Shown piece after piece: positions 1-6,201 of a stretch of DNA of 12,427 nt (the stretch's first letter is position 1; every line of letters starts with the position of its first letter). The notes beneath the pieces are model-generated. The model had not been told where the DNA came from, did no database searches, and saw only the letters and a program-made list of their open reading frames with translations. A program made the position numbers and the translations under genes. The stretch is from CAYQMF01 sp964418595 (lineage in GTDB: Bacteria; Planctomycetota; UBA1135; UBA2386): contig CAYQMF010000159.1 in the NCBI GenBank assembly GCA_964418595.1, positions 1 through 12,427 of the forward strand, written 5' to 3'.

Positions 1-281
1 GGCAGCTCCGCGGTCTCGCCGCCGAGCAGATCGGTCAGCGCGTCATGGAAGACCTTGATGAACTGCTGGCCCGGTTCGACGGACTTGATGACATCCTGAC
101 CGAGCGCACGCGCCTTGACGTCCTGGATGAACTCCTTCGCGACCTTGAAGTTGACGTCGGCCTCGAGCAGCGCCTGCCGCACGGCCTTGATGCTGTCGTC
201 GACGTTGGCCTCCGTGAGGACCTTCTTGCCGACGATGGAGCGATAGGCGGAACCGAGCGCGCTGGCGAGGGAGTCGAACAT
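1..281 (-). CDS. ffh: Signal recognition particle GTPase Ffh (SRP54), N-terminal part, cut by left edge
   Basis: Ffh binds 4.5S RNA and signal sequences of nascent membrane proteins and docks with FtsY at the inner membrane. Only about the first 93 residues are present: translation from the ATG at 281 starts MFDSLASALGSAYRSIVGKK and continues through LTEANVDDSIKAVRQALLEA, DVNFKVAKEFIQDVKARALG and VEPGQQFIKVFHDALTDLLG. This is the four-helix N domain of SRP54 proteins, including the ALLEADVN motif that contacts the G domain. The GTPase and M domains lie beyond position 1. The start fits the usual MFDSL opening of the family. The gene lies 44 bp downstream of murA on the same strand, so co-transcription is possible, although a -10-like box also sits in the gap. 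No strong Shine-Dalgarno is seen. Confidence 0.93.
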   Translation of the reverse strand, partial: MFDSLASALGSAYRSIVGKKVLTEANVDDSIKAVRQALLEADVNFKVAKEFIQDVKARALGQDVIKSVEPGQQFIKVFHDALTDLLGGETAEL

Positions 282-289
282 CGAAGCGG

Positions 290-299
290 CGGAATCCTA
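290..299 (-). promoter_or_regulatory. Candidate -10 box (TAGGATTCCG) upstream of ffh
   Basis: On the minus strand TAGGATTCCG lies 8 bases before the ffh ATG (hexamer TAGGAT at 299-294, 12 bases from the ATG). The same ten bases occur at 5145-5154 upstream of the thioredoxin-like gene, and a close relative (TATCCTTCCG) lies upstream of clpX. This makes a -10/initiation element plausible. No -35 hexamer is recognisable. If used, the leader would be only about 5 bases long. Confidence 0.35.
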
Positions 300-325
300 A
301 CCGCGAGGGCGGCCGCCGCGCCCGC

Positions 326-1597
326 TCAGCCTTCGTTGATGCGCTCGATGTCGGCGCCAATGTGCTGCAGCTTCTGCTCGATGCGCTCGTAGCCGCGGTC
401 GATGTGGTAGACGCGACGCACGTCGGTCTGACCGCGGGCGATGAGGCCGGCCAGCACGAGGCCGGCCGACGCGCGCAGGTCGGAGGCCATCACCGGCGCG
501 CCGGTGAGCTGATCGGTGCCCTCGATGATCGCGCTCGGACCTTCGCGCCGGATGCGCGCCCCCAGCCGCACCAGCTCGGACGCGTGGATGAAGCGCTCCG
601 GGTAGACCTTCTCCGTGATCACGGAGACGCCCTCGGCGCGCGCCATCACCGCCATGAACTGGGCCTGCAGGTCGGTGGGAAACCCCGGGTAGGGCAGGGT
701 CGTGATGTCGACCGGCGAGAGGCGCCCGGTCCGCGTCGGGATGTTGCGGATGTAGGTCGTGCCGACCTCGAACTGCGCGCCCGCCGCCTGCAACCGGTCG
801 ATCACGCACAGCATGTGCGACGGCTGCACCCGGGTGACGGTGACGTTCGAGTTGGTCGCGACGGCGCCGCACAGGAACGTCCCCGCCTCGATGCGGTCGG
901 GGATGATCGTCCACTCGCAGCCGCGCAGCCGCTCGACGCCTTCGACGACGAGACAGTGACTGCCGATGCCGCGGATCTTCGCGCCGCAGGCGTTGAGGAA
1001 GTGGCAGAGGTCCTGGACCTCCGGCTCCATCGCGGCGTGCTCGATGTGGGTCGTGCCCTGCCCGAGCGCCGCCGCCATCACCACGTTGGCGGTGCCGAGC
1101 ACGGTGCAGCCTTGGTGGCCGCCGAGGTACACGACGCCACCGCGCACCGGGCCCGACGCCGTGATGCAGCCGTCGGACATGTCGATCCGGGCGCCGAGAC
1201 CGCGCAGACCCTTCACGTGCAAGTCCACCGGCCGGTGCCCGATCACGCACCCGCCCGGATAGCTCACCCGCGCCAGCCCGCGCCGCGCCCACAGGGGCCC
1301 GAGCAGCACGAACGACGCGCGCATGGTGCGCACGAGGTCGTACGGCGCGTCATGGATCGAGCGGTCGATGGCCTCGAGTTCGAGGTCACCGTTCGGCCGG
1401 CGAAACGACCGGACGCCCACCAGCTGCAGGATGCGCAGGAGGTTGTCGATGTCGGTGAGATGCGGAACCTCACGCAGCACGATCGGTCCGTCGACAAGGA
1501 TCGCCGCTGCCAGGATCGGCAACGCAGCGTTCTTGCTACCAGAGACCTCGATCGCACCGCCGAGCTCACGCCCGCCCTTGACGCGGATTCTGTCCAC
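326..1597 (-). CDS. murA: UDP-N-acetylglucosamine 1-carboxyvinyltransferase MurA
   Basis: MurA transfers enolpyruvate from PEP to UDP-GlcNAc, the first committed cytoplasmic step of peptidoglycan synthesis and the fosfomycin target. The GTG at 1597 gives 423 residues, the normal family length, opening VDRIRVKGGRELGGAIEVSG. A GGGAGG Shine-Dalgarno lies 6 bases upstream, so the 38-residue extension back to 1711 is unlikely. Key residues are present: Lys22-Asn23 (SKNAALP), the loop Cys117 (PGGCVIGHRPVD), which is the fosfomycin-sensitive form rather than Asp, Arg122, Asp309 (GFPTDLQAQ), Arg375 (DLRAS) and Arg401 (HIDRGYERIE). The two inside-out alpha/beta domains appear complete, ending at a TGA. 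Presence of murA implies peptidoglycan capacity, which is of interest if the host is planctomycetal. It is transcribed divergently from the GT4 gene and is followed by ffh. Confidence 0.97.
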   Translation of the reverse strand: MDRIRVKGGRELGGAIEVSGSKNAALPILAAAILVDGPIVLREVPHLTDIDNLLRILQLVGVRSFRRPNGDLELEAIDRSIHDAPYDLVRTMRASFVLLGPLWARRGLARVSYPGGCVIGHRPVDLHVKGLRGLGARIDMSDGCITASGPVRGGVVYLGGHQGCTVLGTANVVMAAALGQGTTHIEHAAMEPEVQDLCHFLNACGAKIRGIGSHCLVVEGVERLRGCEWTIIPDRIEAGTFLCGAVATNSNVTVTRVQPSHMLCVIDRLQAAGAQFEVGTTYIRNIPTRTGRLSPVDITTLPYPGFPTDLQAQFMAVMARAEGVSVITEKVYPERFIHASELVRLGARIRREGPSAIIEGTDQLTGAPVMASDLRASAGLVLAGLIARGQTDVRRVYHIDRGYERIEQKLQHIGADIERINEG

Positions 1598-1718
1598 GAC
1601 CCCCCTCCCAGGAGGTTTGTGTTTGAAGAGCAGATACTGGCGCCATCGCTGACCACGAGGGCGCCGACTTGGTGTCGCGAGGGAACGTAACGCGCCGCGA
1701 TGCGCTTGCAAACGGAAA

Positions 1719-1751
1719 CGGCGCTACGCATCGCGCGATGCGACGGCGCCG
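1719..1751. promoter_or_regulatory. Large inverted repeat, candidate operator between murA and the GT4 gene
   Basis: Positions 1727-1742 are a perfect 16-bp palindrome, CGCATCGCGCGATGCG. It is flanked by a second matching pair, CGGCGC at 1719-1724 and GCGCCG at 1746-1751, with a small unpaired TA/ACG step. A third copy of the half-site GCGATGCG lies at 1697-1704. The palindrome covers the -35 region of the putative GT4 promoter (-10 box at 1754), the usual place for a repressor site. As RNA it would form a strong hairpin, but no T-tract follows on either strand and both neighbouring genes point away, so a terminator role is unlikely. The regulator is unknown. Confidence 0.5.
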
Positions 1752-1753
1752 GC

Positions 1754-1759
1754 TAGTTT
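1754..1759 (+). promoter_or_regulatory. Candidate -10 box (TAGTTT), leaderless spacing, GT4 gene
   Basis: TAGTTT ends 6 bases before the GTG start at 1766 and no Shine-Dalgarno is present. That spacing would place the transcription start at or next to the start codon, as in leaderless genes with TANNNT promoters. The same arrangement is seen for the gene at 8264. No clear -35 is seen because the palindrome occupies that region. Confidence 0.35.
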
Positions 1760-1765
1760 GCGAGC

Positions 1766-3073
1766 GTGCCGGTCGACACAGCGCCCCGAAGTCTCCGCGT
1801 CCTGCTGGTGACGCACAGCTATCCGCCGCACGGCGTCGGCGGCGTCGAGCAGCATGTGGAAGGCCTCGCCGCGGCCCTGATCGCCGCGGGACATCAGGTC
1901 GAGATCTACACGCGCGACGGAGGTGCGGGCACGGAGGGCGACGTCACCGTCGATCGGAGCACGGCGCCGGCGATGGCGCGCGTCACGTACCGCTTCGGCG
2001 ACGTGCAGGCCTTCGCCGGCTTGTATCGCAGCGCCCGGCTCGACGCGGCCTTCGCCGCGTACCTGCGGGCCGCGCCGCGCTTCGATGTCGCGCACGTCCA
2101 CCACCTCACCGGCCTGTCGGTCGGTGTGCTCGAGGCGCTGCGCACGGCGTCGGTCCCCACCGTACTCACGCTGCACGACTATTGGATGCTGTGCGCACGG
2201 GGGCAGATGTGGCATCGCCGCGGCGAGCTGTGCGCGACGGTCGAACCCCGTCGCTGCGCCGAGTGCCTGGGCACGCCGTTCGGCTACCTGCTCGGTGCGG
2301 ATCCCGTCGCTGCCGTGCAGGCGCAGCACGAGGCCGCGCGTCGCCTGCTCGGGCTGCCGGATGCGCTGGTCGTACCGTCGGCGCGCGCCGTCCCGCCGTT
2401 CGTCGCGCTGGGCATCGACGCCAGCGCGATCCGGGTCGTGGAGAACGGCGTGGACACCAACGCGCTCGCCGCGGTCCCGCCCCTGCGGCGCCGGACCCGG
2501 ACCGAACCGCTACGAGTCGGCTACCTCGGGACGTTGATCCCGAGCAAGGGTCTCGACGTGCTGGTCGCCGCCTGCCAACGCCTGCCTCCCGGCAGCGTGG
2601 CGCTGCACGTGCACGGCAACGTCGTGCCGTACCACGGCGACGAGGGGTTCCTCACCCGCACGCTGACCCAGCTCCGCACGACGGATCGCTTCGCGTACCA
2701 CGGTCCGTACCGCACGGCGGACCTCGCCGCGATCCTCGCCTCTCTCGACTGCGTGGTCGCACCCGCGCGCTGGGCAGAGGCCTACGGCCTGACTCCCCGC
2801 GAAGCGTCGGCGGCAGGGCGGCCCGTGATCGTCAGCCGGATCGGCGGCCTCCAGGATGCGGTGCGCGACGGAGTCGACGGCCTGCTCGTCCCACCCGGCG
2901 ACCCGGTCGCGCTGGCGGCGGCGCTCACCCGCCTCCTGGTCGAACCGGACCTGGGCCCGACCCTGGGCGCCGCCGCCCGGTCCCGCTCGCGCGGCTTCTC
3001 GGCTCTCGCGAAGGACCTGCTAACGGTGTACCGGTCGGTCGCAAAACTTGACCACCCCGCCGGCGCGGGCTAG
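1766..3073 (+). CDS. GT4-family (GT-B fold) glycosyltransferase
   Basis: A 435-residue retaining glycosyltransferase, likely moving a sugar from a nucleotide donor onto a surface polysaccharide, glycolipid or protein; the substrate cannot be read from sequence. The N-terminal Rossmann-like half starts RVLLVTHSYPPHGVGGVEQH, with the Gly-rich acceptor loop GVGGVEQ at residues 23-29. The donor half begins near LRVGYLGTLIPSKGLDVL (249-266) and contains the family E-x7-E motif (E338/E346 in AEAYGLTPREAS), then GRPVIVSRIGGLQDAV and GLLVPPGDP. NGVD at 227-230 is also typical. Four cysteines (C143, C156, C164, C167) sit in an insertion after HDYWMLC, an arrangement recurring in some GT4 enzymes that may bind a metal. 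The GTG start is chosen because homology begins right after it. It is divergent from murA. Alternative names would be polysaccharide or exopolysaccharide biosynthesis transferase. Confidence 0.9.
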   Translation: MPVDTAPRSLRVLLVTHSYPPHGVGGVEQHVEGLAAALIAAGHQVEIYTRDGGAGTEGDVTVDRSTAPAMARVTYRFGDVQAFAGLYRSARLDAAFAAYLRAAPRFDVAHVHHLTGLSVGVLEALRTASVPTVLTLHDYWMLCARGQMWHRRGELCATVEPRRCAECLGTPFGYLLGADPVAAVQAQHEAARRLLGLPDALVVPSARAVPPFVALGIDASAIRVVENGVDTNALAAVPPLRRRTRTEPLRVGYLGTLIPSKGLDVLVAACQRLPPGSVALHVHGNVVPYHGDEGFLTRTLTQLRTTDRFAYHGPYRTADLAAILASLDCVVAPARWAEAYGLTPREASAAGRPVIVSRIGGLQDAVRDGVDGLLVPPGDPVALAAALTRLLVEPDLGPTLGAAARSRSRGFSALAKDLLTVYRSVAKLDHPAGAG

Positions 3074-3179
3074 CCTGCCGTGCTTCTCACCCGCGCCCGG
3101 GCGCGCGGAGCACCCGACCGAACCTCCCCCGCGCAGCGTCCGCTTCGGCCGCATTCCCGCGTCACCCCCCGTCACCTCC

Positions 3180-4481
3180 ATGCCTGGCACCGGCACCGAT
3201 ACCCCCGCCATCGATCTCCTCACGGCGAAGATCGACCACGAGACCCTCGCCAAGTTCCGCCACCAGGCCTTCAGCTCGCTCTCGAGGCTCGAGGAGCTGC
3301 GCGAGTGGATCGACAGCCCGAAGGCCAATGGCATCAAGCGCGGCATCGCGCTCTGGGCACTGGGCCGGCACCGCGAGGCGCTCCCGGAGCTGACCAAGGA
3401 GGCCAGCAACCCGGCGGTGGCCAACTGCCTGGTGCGCAGCCTCCTCGAACTCGGCGAGCTGGCAGAGGCCGAGAAGGTCCTCGGTCAGGCGGGCAACGAC
3501 CCGGCGCTGGCGACCACGCGGCTCGAGTGCCTGGATCGCCGCGGCGATCCGGCCAAGCTGCTCGCAGCCGTCGACAAGGCGAGCGCCGCACTCGCCCCAG
3601 CCGACGCGGCCTACTACCGCGGGCGCGCCAAGGAGCTGAGCCATCAGGCCGAGGCCGCCATCGCGTGCTACGACGAGGCGCTGCAGCACGACCCGGCGCA
3701 TCCACGCGCGACCTTCAGGCTCGCGGTGAACGTCGACCTGCGCGGTGAGGACGAGGAGGCACGCGAGCTGTACGAACGCTCGTTGCTGCATCCGCCGGTG
3801 AACCTCGCCTGCGTGATCAACCTCGGCATCCTGTACGAGGACATGGGCAACTACCGCCGCGCGCTGCAGTGCTTCGACCTCGCCCTGCAGTGCGAGCCGA
3901 ACAACCCGCGCGCCCGCATGTTCCGGCGCGACGCGTCGGCGGCGCTCAACATGTTCTATGACGAGGATCAGGAGCGCCGCGAAGACAAGCGCAACAAGAT
4001 CCTGCGCACGCCGATCAACGACTTCGAGCTGTCGGTGCGCAGCCGGAACTGCCTCGTCAAGATGAACATCCGTACGCTCGGCGACCTCGTGAAGAAGACC
4101 GAGGCCGAGCTGCTCGCGTACAAGAACTTCGGCGAGACCTCGCTCAACGAGATCAAGGAGATCCTGCGCAACAAGGGTCTGCGTCTGGGCATGACCAACG
4201 AGGAACTCTCCGGCCGCGACTTCGGCGTCCAGGAGGCCGCGCCGGTGGCCACCGAGGAGCAGCCCGATCCCAACAGCCCCGACCCGCAGCGGCGCCCGGT
4301 CACGGAGCTGGACCTCTCGGTGCGCAGCCGCCGCATCGTCGACCTGCTCAAGGTCCGCACGATCGGCGACCTCGCGGGCAAGACCGAGGCCGAGTTGCTC
4401 GCCTGCCCGAACTTCGGACAGACCTCGCTCAACGAGATCAAGACGCGCCTCGACGAACTCGGACTCTCGCTGCGCGGCTGA
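3180..4481 (+). CDS. TPR protein with two RNA polymerase alpha C-terminal domains
   Basis: Not RpoA itself: the alpha N-terminal assembly domain is absent. From the ATG at 3180 (433 residues, starting MPGTGTDTPAIDLL), a helical region is followed by TPR-like repeats at about 100-250 (for example AIACYDEALQHDPAHPRATF and ALQCFDLALQCEPNNPRARM). Two alpha-CTD modules follow, at about 277-337 and 374-433, joined by an acidic/proline linker. CTD1 keeps the DNA-contact set of E. coli alphaCTD (R287, N290, C291, G318, S321, E324 matching R265, N268, C269, G296, S299, E302) but has Thr at the K298 position. CTD2 keeps R382, G413, S416 and E419 but has Arg and Ile where Asn and Cys are expected. DNA or RNA-polymerase binding is therefore plausible; a regulatory role is inference. 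A TTG at 3048 would add 44 Pro/Arg-rich residues overlapping the GT4 gene and is less likely. ruvA follows after 9 bases. Confidence 0.85.
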   Translation: MPGTGTDTPAIDLLTAKIDHETLAKFRHQAFSSLSRLEELREWIDSPKANGIKRGIALWALGRHREALPELTKEASNPAVANCLVRSLLELGELAEAEKVLGQAGNDPALATTRLECLDRRGDPAKLLAAVDKASAALAPADAAYYRGRAKELSHQAEAAIACYDEALQHDPAHPRATFRLAVNVDLRGEDEEARELYERSLLHPPVNLACVINLGILYEDMGNYRRALQCFDLALQCEPNNPRARMFRRDASAALNMFYDEDQERREDKRNKILRTPINDFELSVRSRNCLVKMNIRTLGDLVKKTEAELLAYKNFGETSLNEIKEILRNKGLRLGMTNEELSGRDFGVQEAAPVATEEQPDPNSPDPQRRPVTELDLSVRSRRIVDLLKVRTIGDLAGKTEAELLACPNFGQTSLNEIKTRLDELGLSLRG

Positions 4482-4490
4482 TCGCGCGCG

Positions 4491-5075
4491 ATGTACGACC
4501 ACCTCTGCGGCGAGATCGTCGAGGCACACGCGGCGCGGCTCGTCCTGCGCGCCGGCAGCGTCGGCTACGAACTGAAGGTGCCGCTGCAGACCGCACGCAG
4601 CGTGCGCGCCGGCCAGCAGGTCACCCTGTTCACCATCCTGCACGTGGTCGACGGCATGCCGACGCTGCTGGGCTTCGCCACGCGCAACCAGCGCGACCTC
4701 GCCCGGCGGCTGATGACGGTGTCCGGCGTCGGCCCGGCAGTGAGCCTCGCGATCCTCAGCAGCTTCGAACCGGCGCAGGTGGTCGGCGCGATCGTCGCCG
4801 GGGATGCGAACACGTTGCGCAAGGTGCGCGGCGTGGGCGGCAAGCTGGCCGAGCGCCTGTGCCTGGAGCTGCGCGACACGCTCGCGCGCGACGCCGAGGC
4901 CGGCACGCCGGCCACCGTCGCCGCCTCCCCGCCGCGCGCCAGTGAGGACGCCATCGCCGCCCTCATCGTGCTCGGCTACCCCGAGAAGGAGGCCCGCACC
5001 AAGGTCGGCAAGGCGTTGGCCGACGACGGAGCGCTGTCGACCGAAGACCTGATCCGCCGGGTCCTGCGGGGGTGA
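4491..5075 (+). CDS. ruvA: Holliday junction branch migration complex subunit RuvA
   Basis: RuvA tetramers bind four-way DNA junctions and load the RuvB hexameric motor during recombinational repair. The 194-residue protein has family-normal length. Domain I is an OB fold (MYDHLCGEIVEAHAARLVLR, then VGYELKVPL). Domain II carries two helix-hairpin-helix motifs, LMTVSGVGPAVSLAILSSF at about 77-95 and LRKVRGVGGKLAERLCLEL at about 109-127. Domain III, the RuvB-binding three-helix bundle, is DAIAALIVLGYPEKEARTKV near residue 150. It starts 9 bases after the TPR/alpha-CTD gene with no evident Shine-Dalgarno, so translational coupling in a two-gene operon is likely. The usual partners ruvB and ruvC are not in the window. 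The TGA stop overlaps the first unit of a tandem octamer repeat. Confidence 0.96.
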   Translation: MYDHLCGEIVEAHAARLVLRAGSVGYELKVPLQTARSVRAGQQVTLFTILHVVDGMPTLLGFATRNQRDLARRLMTVSGVGPAVSLAILSSFEPAQVVGAIVAGDANTLRKVRGVGGKLAERLCLELRDTLARDAEAGTPATVAASPPRASEDAIAALIVLGYPEKEARTKVGKALADDGALSTEDLIRRVLRG

Positions 5076-5112
5076 CCGGGGTGACCAGGTGACCGGGTGA
5101 CCGGGTGACCGG
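5071..5112. repeat. Tandem GGTGACC octamer repeat (five units)
   Basis: GGTGACC occurs at 5071-5077, 5080-5086, 5088-5094, 5096-5102 and 5104-5110, one 9-base and three 8-base periods. Each unit is an interrupted palindrome of the form GGTNACC. The first unit contains the ruvA stop codon and the array ends about 33 bases before the candidate -10 box of the thioredoxin-like gene. A single unit in the opposite sense (GGTCACC) occurs at 9623-9629 upstream of tig. It may be a slippage-prone simple repeat, a dispersed intergenic element or a cluster of protein sites; the sequence does not decide. Confidence 0.75.
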
Positions 5113-5144
5113 CGGGGCGCCTTCCGCTCCCGTTCGCGCCCGCG

Positions 5145-5150
5145 TAGGAT
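5145..5150 (+). promoter_or_regulatory. Candidate -10 box (TAGGAT) upstream of the thioredoxin-like gene
   Basis: TAGGATTCCGGCC begins at 5145 and shares its first ten bases with the box upstream of ffh. It also resembles TATCCTTCCGGCC upstream of clpX. A weak -35-like TTCCGC lies 17 bases upstream at 5122-5127. The predicted leader would be about 70 bases and includes a strong Shine-Dalgarno. Confidence 0.35.
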
Positions 5151-5213
5151 TCCGGCCCGTCGCGCCGTCCCGGAACGACATCCGGGGGTGCGATCCAGTC
5201 GCTGGCACGACCC

Positions 5214-5220
5214 AGGAGGA
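5214..5220 (+). promoter_or_regulatory. Strong ribosome binding site AGGAGGA
   Basis: AGGAGGA ends 5 bases before the ATG at 5226. It is the best Shine-Dalgarno in the window and fixes the start of the thioredoxin-like gene. A well-formed translation start argues that the 5' part before the in-frame TGA is translated rather than decaying. Confidence 0.8.
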
Positions 5221-5225
5221 ACACG

Positions 5226-6179
5226 ATGCGAACCATGACCGGACCCGCGGTGGCGGCGCTGCTGTGCAGCGTCCTCGCCGCGCAAGGCCCGATGCTCGGC
5301 GCGGAGGCGCCGGACTTCGAGATCAAGGAGGCCCTCAACCTCGAGGGGATCACCAAGCTGTCCGACCTGCGCGGGCGGCTCGTCATGCTGGAGTTCTTCG
5401 CCACCTGGTGAACTCCGTGCAACGCCGCCATCCCCCACCTCAACGCGCTCCATGCGGAGTACGCGGATCGGGGGCTGGTGCTCGTCGGCGTGTCCGACGA
5501 AGGCTTGCCAACGCTGAAGAAGTGGGCTGACGCCAAGGGCGTGAAGTACCCCGTCATCCATGCGCCGAAGGCCATGGCCTCGTACGAAGTGCCGGGCTTC
5601 CCGACCGTGTTCTCCGTCGACGCCTCCGGGCGCATCAGCCAGCGCGGTCAGCTCACCAAGCCCCAGATCGAGGAGCGGCTGCAGCAGGTGCGTTGGCTCC
5701 CGGATCTCGGCGCCACGCCGGTGTTGCAGGACCTGCAACGCCTCTGGGAGGCGGGCAAGTTCGCGGAGCTGGATCGCAAGCTGCGCGACGCGGAGCAGGG
5801 CAAGGACGTCGCCGAAGGCGACAAGGCCGGCGCGGCCCGCGTACGCAAGGTGTTCACCAAGCTGCAGGAGGGCGCCAGCAAGGAGATCGAGGGTCTCCGC
5901 ATCGGCCCCGACTACCTGCTCGCCGAGGAGCGGCTCCGCGAACTGGAGAAGCTCTGGCAGGGCTTCGAGGCCGGCGCAGACGCCAAGCGCCTGCTGGCCG
6001 AGTTCAAGAAGGACTCGCGCATCCGCAACGAGTACGAGGCATCGAAGAAGCTGCGCGACGTGCTGGCGCGCAACGCCAAGGGCACCAAGGCGCGCGTCGC
6101 GGCGCTCGAGGCGCTGGTCAAGCGCTACCCGAGCACCTACGCCTCGAGCCAGGCGCAGGACGCGCTGCGCGAACGCTGA
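5226..6179 (+). CDS. Candidate selenoprotein: exported TlpA-like thioredoxin-fold protein with UxxC motif and helical C-terminal extension
   Basis: Read with the TGA at 5409 as selenocysteine, this is 317 residues. Residues 1-25 look like a signal peptide (basic start, then AVAALLCSVLAAQG), implying action outside the cytoplasm. The thioredoxin/AhpC-TSA-like domain spans about 27-155: LSDLRGRLVMLEFFATW, then U62-T63-P64-C65, then NAAIPHLNALHAEYADRGLV, VGVSDE, and the cis-proline loop VPGFPTVFSVD (P126). Such domains reduce disulfides or peroxides. Residues about 160-317 are charged and alpha-helical, with LPDLGATPVLQDLQRLWEAG and ending YASSQAQDALRER; no known domain is recognised there. Frame, composition and homology are continuous on both sides of the TGA, and the true stop is the TGA at 6177. 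Without Sec insertion it would be a 61-residue peptide or a nonsense-mutated or mis-sequenced TlpA-like gene. No selA/B/C/D genes are in the window. Confidence 0.72.
5409..5411 (+). other. In-frame TGA at the redox-active cysteine position (putative Sec codon)
   Basis: Codon 62 reads TGA in the context gcc-acc-tgg-TGA-act-ccg-tgc, protein ATW-U-TPC. In the TlpA/thioredoxin family this position is the first, nucleophilic Cys of WCxPC, the commonest place for Sec replacement in thioredoxin-fold selenoproteins. A single third-base change from TGC or TGT to TGA would create the same picture, so read support is needed. TGA is the normal stop of most other genes here, which excludes genome-wide reassignment. 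Confidence 0.72.
5412..5465 (+). ncRNA. Hairpin-forming segment just after the TGA, weak SECIS candidate
   Basis: Two mutually exclusive stems are visible. One pairs ACUCCG at 5412-5417, directly after the UGA, with CGGAGU at 5455-5460 and encloses a large loop. The other pairs CUCC 5448-5451 with GGAG 5456-5459 around the loop AUGC, continued by CGCG 5444-5447 with CGCG 5462-5465 across a UA bulge. Neither matches the usual bacterial SECIS well: the compact apical loop starts about 40 bases after the UGA, slightly too far, and lacks G in its first two positions. A lineage-specific SECIS is possible. Reading by eye cannot rank these folds. Confidence 0.25.
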
Positions 6180-6201
6180 CGGGATCGTCGCACCCGGCCG
6201 T

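Noticed and set aside
1598..1711. Upstream in-frame extension of murA by 38 codons
   Set aside because: Family homology begins at the GTG at 1597, which has its own Shine-Dalgarno; the extension is Arg-rich with no similarity to MurA.
3048..3179. TTG start adding 44 residues to the TPR/alpha-CTD protein
   Set aside because: The extra segment is Pro/Arg-rich, overlaps the end of the GT4 gene and has no ribosome binding site; the ATG at 3180 is preferred, though not proven.
5071..5112. CRISPR array
   Set aside because: The units are 7-8 bases with no spacers; it is a simple tandem repeat.
5409..5411. Genome-wide reassignment of TGA to an amino acid
   Set aside because: murA, the TPR/alpha-CTD gene, ruvA, the HEAT gene, tig and the thioredoxin-like gene itself all end naturally at TGA at family-normal lengths.
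5226..5411. A stand-alone 61-residue small protein
   Set aside because: It ends abruptly at the conserved ATW of a thioredoxin motif and the rest of the domain follows in the same frame.
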